From NCBI GenBank assembly GCA_039566865.1, contig CM076958.1:6300501-6364500 (forward strand): 64,000 nt of DNA, written 5' to 3'. Below are positions 63,663 to 64,000 of this stretch, one piece after another (the first letter of the stretch is position 1; each line of letters starts with the position of its first letter). The translations under genes were made by a program, and so were the position numbers. Below the pieces are notes generated by a model. The model saw only the letters and a program-made list of their open reading frames with translations, was not told the origin of the DNA and searched no databases. The stretch is from Aurelia coerulea (lineage: Eukaryota > Cnidaria > Scyphozoa > Semaeostomeae > Ulmaridae).

Positions 63663-64000
63663 CAACAAATAGAGCAAATAAGCATTCCTTCCTTTTCAAA
63701 TGTGCTAAATATTGTTTTAATGCGATTGGTACTTATTCATTTTCATCTTGTAAGCCTTTCTGGTATTTTGCAAACGATGCGACAGGAATTAAGGTAACTC
63801 TGCTTTCCGCTCCGGTGAACAGCGAGATGCCGCTTCGCAAAACCATTCTCCTCAGAAAACAGTTAATTTCTCCAATACCATTCGGTCTATCGAAAAGCAG
63901 TAAAAAGGATATTTTTCAGCACAGTCTGGGCAATCAAAATCTGTATAAGTCGCAATGTTTTCGTCAACTCTGGCTTCACAAATCCTGGTTCGAATCTTTT

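Overview
The window is eukaryotic, AT-rich and almost entirely built from transposable elements and their relics. It has no operons, ribosome binding sites or dense ORFs. It does have non-LTR retrotransposons (LINEs) of several lineages, a Penelope-like fragment, a tRNA-derived SINE and many terminal-inverted-repeat (TIR) elements with clean target-site duplications (TSDs). The mix suggests an invertebrate metazoan, most likely an anthozoan cnidarian (coral, anemone or octocoral); this is inferred from the style of the LINE and Penelope proteins and is not proven. No complete host gene could be supported. One possible host first exon lies near 22.9 kb.

Layout. 0-3.8 kb: two G-run-TIR MITEs with 8-bp TSDs, GTTTCTTA-rich sequence, a 61-bp hairpin insertion, a minisatellite and a LINE tail split by another G-run MITE. 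3.8-8.1 kb: a G-rich-TIR element carrying an inserted LINE whose 1004-codon endonuclease/RT frame is intact. 8.2-16.7 kb: degraded LINE pieces, a foldback of CGAGCCT repeats and several MITEs. 17.5-22.5 kb: a decayed LINE split by a mariner-like MITE, next to a second LINE on the minus strand with an open RT frame and an unusual YQDD active site. 22.9-28.9 kb: MITEs, a microsatellite, a transposase-like fragment and a SINE. 28.9-32.9 kb: three LINE C-terminal copies, one split by a 1035-bp hAT-type element. 33.8-39.9 kb: nested inverted repeats, a dispersed repeat carrying a conserved short frame, an (AAT)n tract and a Harbinger-type MITE. 40.3-44.0 kb: a threefold tandem array of about 1.05-kb units, the middle unit carrying two back-to-back 161-bp MITEs. 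44-48.7 kb: more LINE debris.

48.77-57.23 kb is the most striking part. It is an 8.45-kb nest inside one giant foldback element with TA-flanked mariner-style ends. Its left arm holds a TA-flanked MITE and a Penelope-like insertion with a 14-bp TSD. That insertion itself holds a 3.4-kb TTAA-flanked inverted-repeat element, which contains a further inverted repeat and a 99-bp-arm near-perfect hairpin. A hammerhead-ribozyme-like core lies in the Penelope 3' region. The opposite arm supplies the uninterrupted version of each insertion site, so the order of events can be read directly from the sequence. 57-64 kb is mostly unassigned AT-rich DNA with a mariner-like MITE and more dispersed repeat copies.

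The elements do not form a pathway. What they share is a history of repeated insertion into older insertions. Two LINE reading frames (4.3-7.3 kb and 19.6-22.2 kb) are the only long open frames. Most of the rest is non-autonomous and would depend on enzymes encoded elsewhere.
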